Shown one piece after another: positions 63,088 through 64,000 of a stretch of DNA of 64,000 nt. Source of the stretch: Coffea arabica (lineage: Eukaryota; Streptophyta; Magnoliopsida; Gentianales; Rubiaceae); the NCBI RefSeq assembly GCF_036785885.1, contig NC_092317.1:1118501-1182500 (forward strand). Direction: 5' to 3'. The translations under genes were made by a program, and so were the position numbers. Position 1 is the first letter of the stretch. Each line of letters starts with the position of its first letter. Below the pieces are notes generated by a model that was not told the DNA's origin, did not search any database, and was given only the letters and a program-made list of their open reading frames with translations.

Positions 63088-64000
63088 TTACAAAATCAAG
63101 CCACTGGCAATGGCTCTGTTGGTGCCCAGATTAGTAGTTTCGTAGACAGGCAATTCTTCGCGATACCTCTCCATCCCGATAGCAGAAAGGTTATCAAGCT
63201 CAAAAAGATCAGAACTTGCATAACTTGCAGCATCATCATCAAGATCATCATCTTCTTCTTCGTCTTCATCATCGACGACATGATCATCAAACACTTGGGA
63301 TTCAATCCCTGCATTTCTCCTGTCAAACTGCTCACGCTCGACCTTCTTCTGGAAATTCCTTAATAAATCTCTAGCAGCTTCCTCCACTTTACGATTCTTT
63401 TCCATAACGTGAAACTTCAGCTCCTCTGCTATCGAACTCCTAATACTATTCTTAACTGCGTCCAAATCCATGCTCGGCTTATCGTCGTACAAAGATTTCT
63501 GCCCACATGGTTGACAATCCTCGTCCACGATGACACTAACCGGACAGAACCTGACAGATCTTTTCATACCATTGCTGGATTTTCCTCTACAAGATGGAGT
63601 CTTGCTTAAGCATGACCTTGAAAATGAAGAAGCTGACGAACATGTCGATGCATTGGCAGACTTCACCTTTCTTTCGGAAGTTGCGTCATCATATACTCCA
63701 ATTCCAATATTGTTGGAGGACGAAATCTTGGCTTTCTTAGCATTACCCGCAGTGAATATAGAGTTCAAGAAACTGGCCAGTCGACCACCAGGGGAGATTG
63801 GCTGCTTCACTTTTTTCAAATCACCATAGATCTTTAAAGCCCTGGATTTTGTTTTAACAAAGGCCCCACCTTCTTGCTTAGGTTTGGGCTGGTGATTATG
63901 ACCTCCATCTTCATACATGTTGCAGTTGAAATCTTTGTTACGCTTGTTGAGTTTTTCAGGCTGATGAGCTGAAACGCTTGTCCTTATTGGCTTGGGCTTG
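63088..64000 (-). CDS. BIG GRAIN 1-like protein, partial (start beyond window edge)
   Basis: The frame is open from the window edge (64000) to the stop at 63088, giving 303 visible residues; the ATG at 63918 is internal because 27 codons upstream of it stay open (KPKPIRTSVSAHQPEKLNK). Conserved stretches include GAFVKTKSRALKIYGDLKKV, then QPISPGGRLASFLNSIFT, an MKRSVRFCPV segment, a very acidic run near DEDEEEDDDLDDDA, and the end ELPVYETTNLGTNRAIASGLIL, all typical of BIG GRAIN 1-like proteins. Rice BG1 is a membrane-associated positive regulator of auxin response and transport that controls grain size. The role here is inferred from family. No intron is needed in the visible part. Confidence 0.9.
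   Translation of the reverse strand, partial: KPKPIRTSVSAHQPEKLNKRNKDFNCNMYEDGGHNHQPKPKQEGGAFVKTKSRALKIYGDLKKVKQPISPGGRLASFLNSIFTAGNAKKAKISSSNNIGIGVYDDATSERKVKSANASTCSSASSFSRSCLSKTPSCRGKSSNGMKRSVRFCPVSVIVDEDCQPCGQKSLYDDKPSMDLDAVKNSIRSSIAEELKFHVMEKNRKVEEAARDLLRNFQKKVEREQFDRRNAGIESQVFDDHVVDDEDEEEDDDLDDDAASYASSDLFELDNLSAIGMERYREELPVYETTNLGTNRAIASGLIL

Overview
This is nuclear DNA from a flowering plant, almost certainly a eudicot. The evidence is intron-rich plant genes, AT-rich spacers full of small non-autonomous transposons, plant-only families (ELF4-like, TRF-like, BIG GRAIN 1-like, R2R3-MYB) and plant promoter motifs. An asterid, perhaps from the Gentianales, would fit the style of the repeats, but that is only an impression. 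No bacterial or viral genes and no RNA genes were recognised.

Layout. (1) 1-19.4 kb is repeat-rich and carries two convergent R2R3-MYB genes: a short GL1/WER-like one on + (6816-7726) with a near-perfect miR828 target site, and a TT2-type one (subgroup 5, proanthocyanidin regulator) on - (11872-13144). (2) 19.4-50.2 kb is the gene core: an ELF4-like clock gene (+), a chloroplast NAD(P)-binding Rossmann protein (-), ribosomal protein uS3/RPS3 (+), a TRF-like single-Myb protein (+) and a DRG GTPase (+). From memory, the order ELF4-like / Rossmann / TRFL / DRG matches Arabidopsis At1g72630-At1g72660, and the paralogous block near At1g17455-At1g17470. RPS3 is an extra gene inside this block. (3) 50.2-53.1 kb holds an unrecognised coding remnant and an intron-bearing, frameshifted omega-amidase (NIT2-like) pseudogene, followed directly by a SINE. 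(4) 53.1-63 kb has no convincing protein gene. It holds two copies of one Stowaway-like MITE and a GC-rich island with four perfect CACGTG boxes. (5) The right edge cuts a BIG GRAIN 1-like gene (-), whose start lies outside the window.

Exon models were built by hand. In each complete gene all exon phases join without a break: MYB 210 aa, TT2-like MYB 316 aa, ELF4-like 114 aa, Rossmann 327 aa, RPS3 234 aa, TRFL 618 aa, DRG 399 aa. Two introns need GC-AG splice sites.

I found no obviously new multi-gene system. The observations most worth following are the miR828 site, the G-box island, the two GC-AG introns, the conserved gene block and the set of SINE and foldback insertions with readable target-site duplications.
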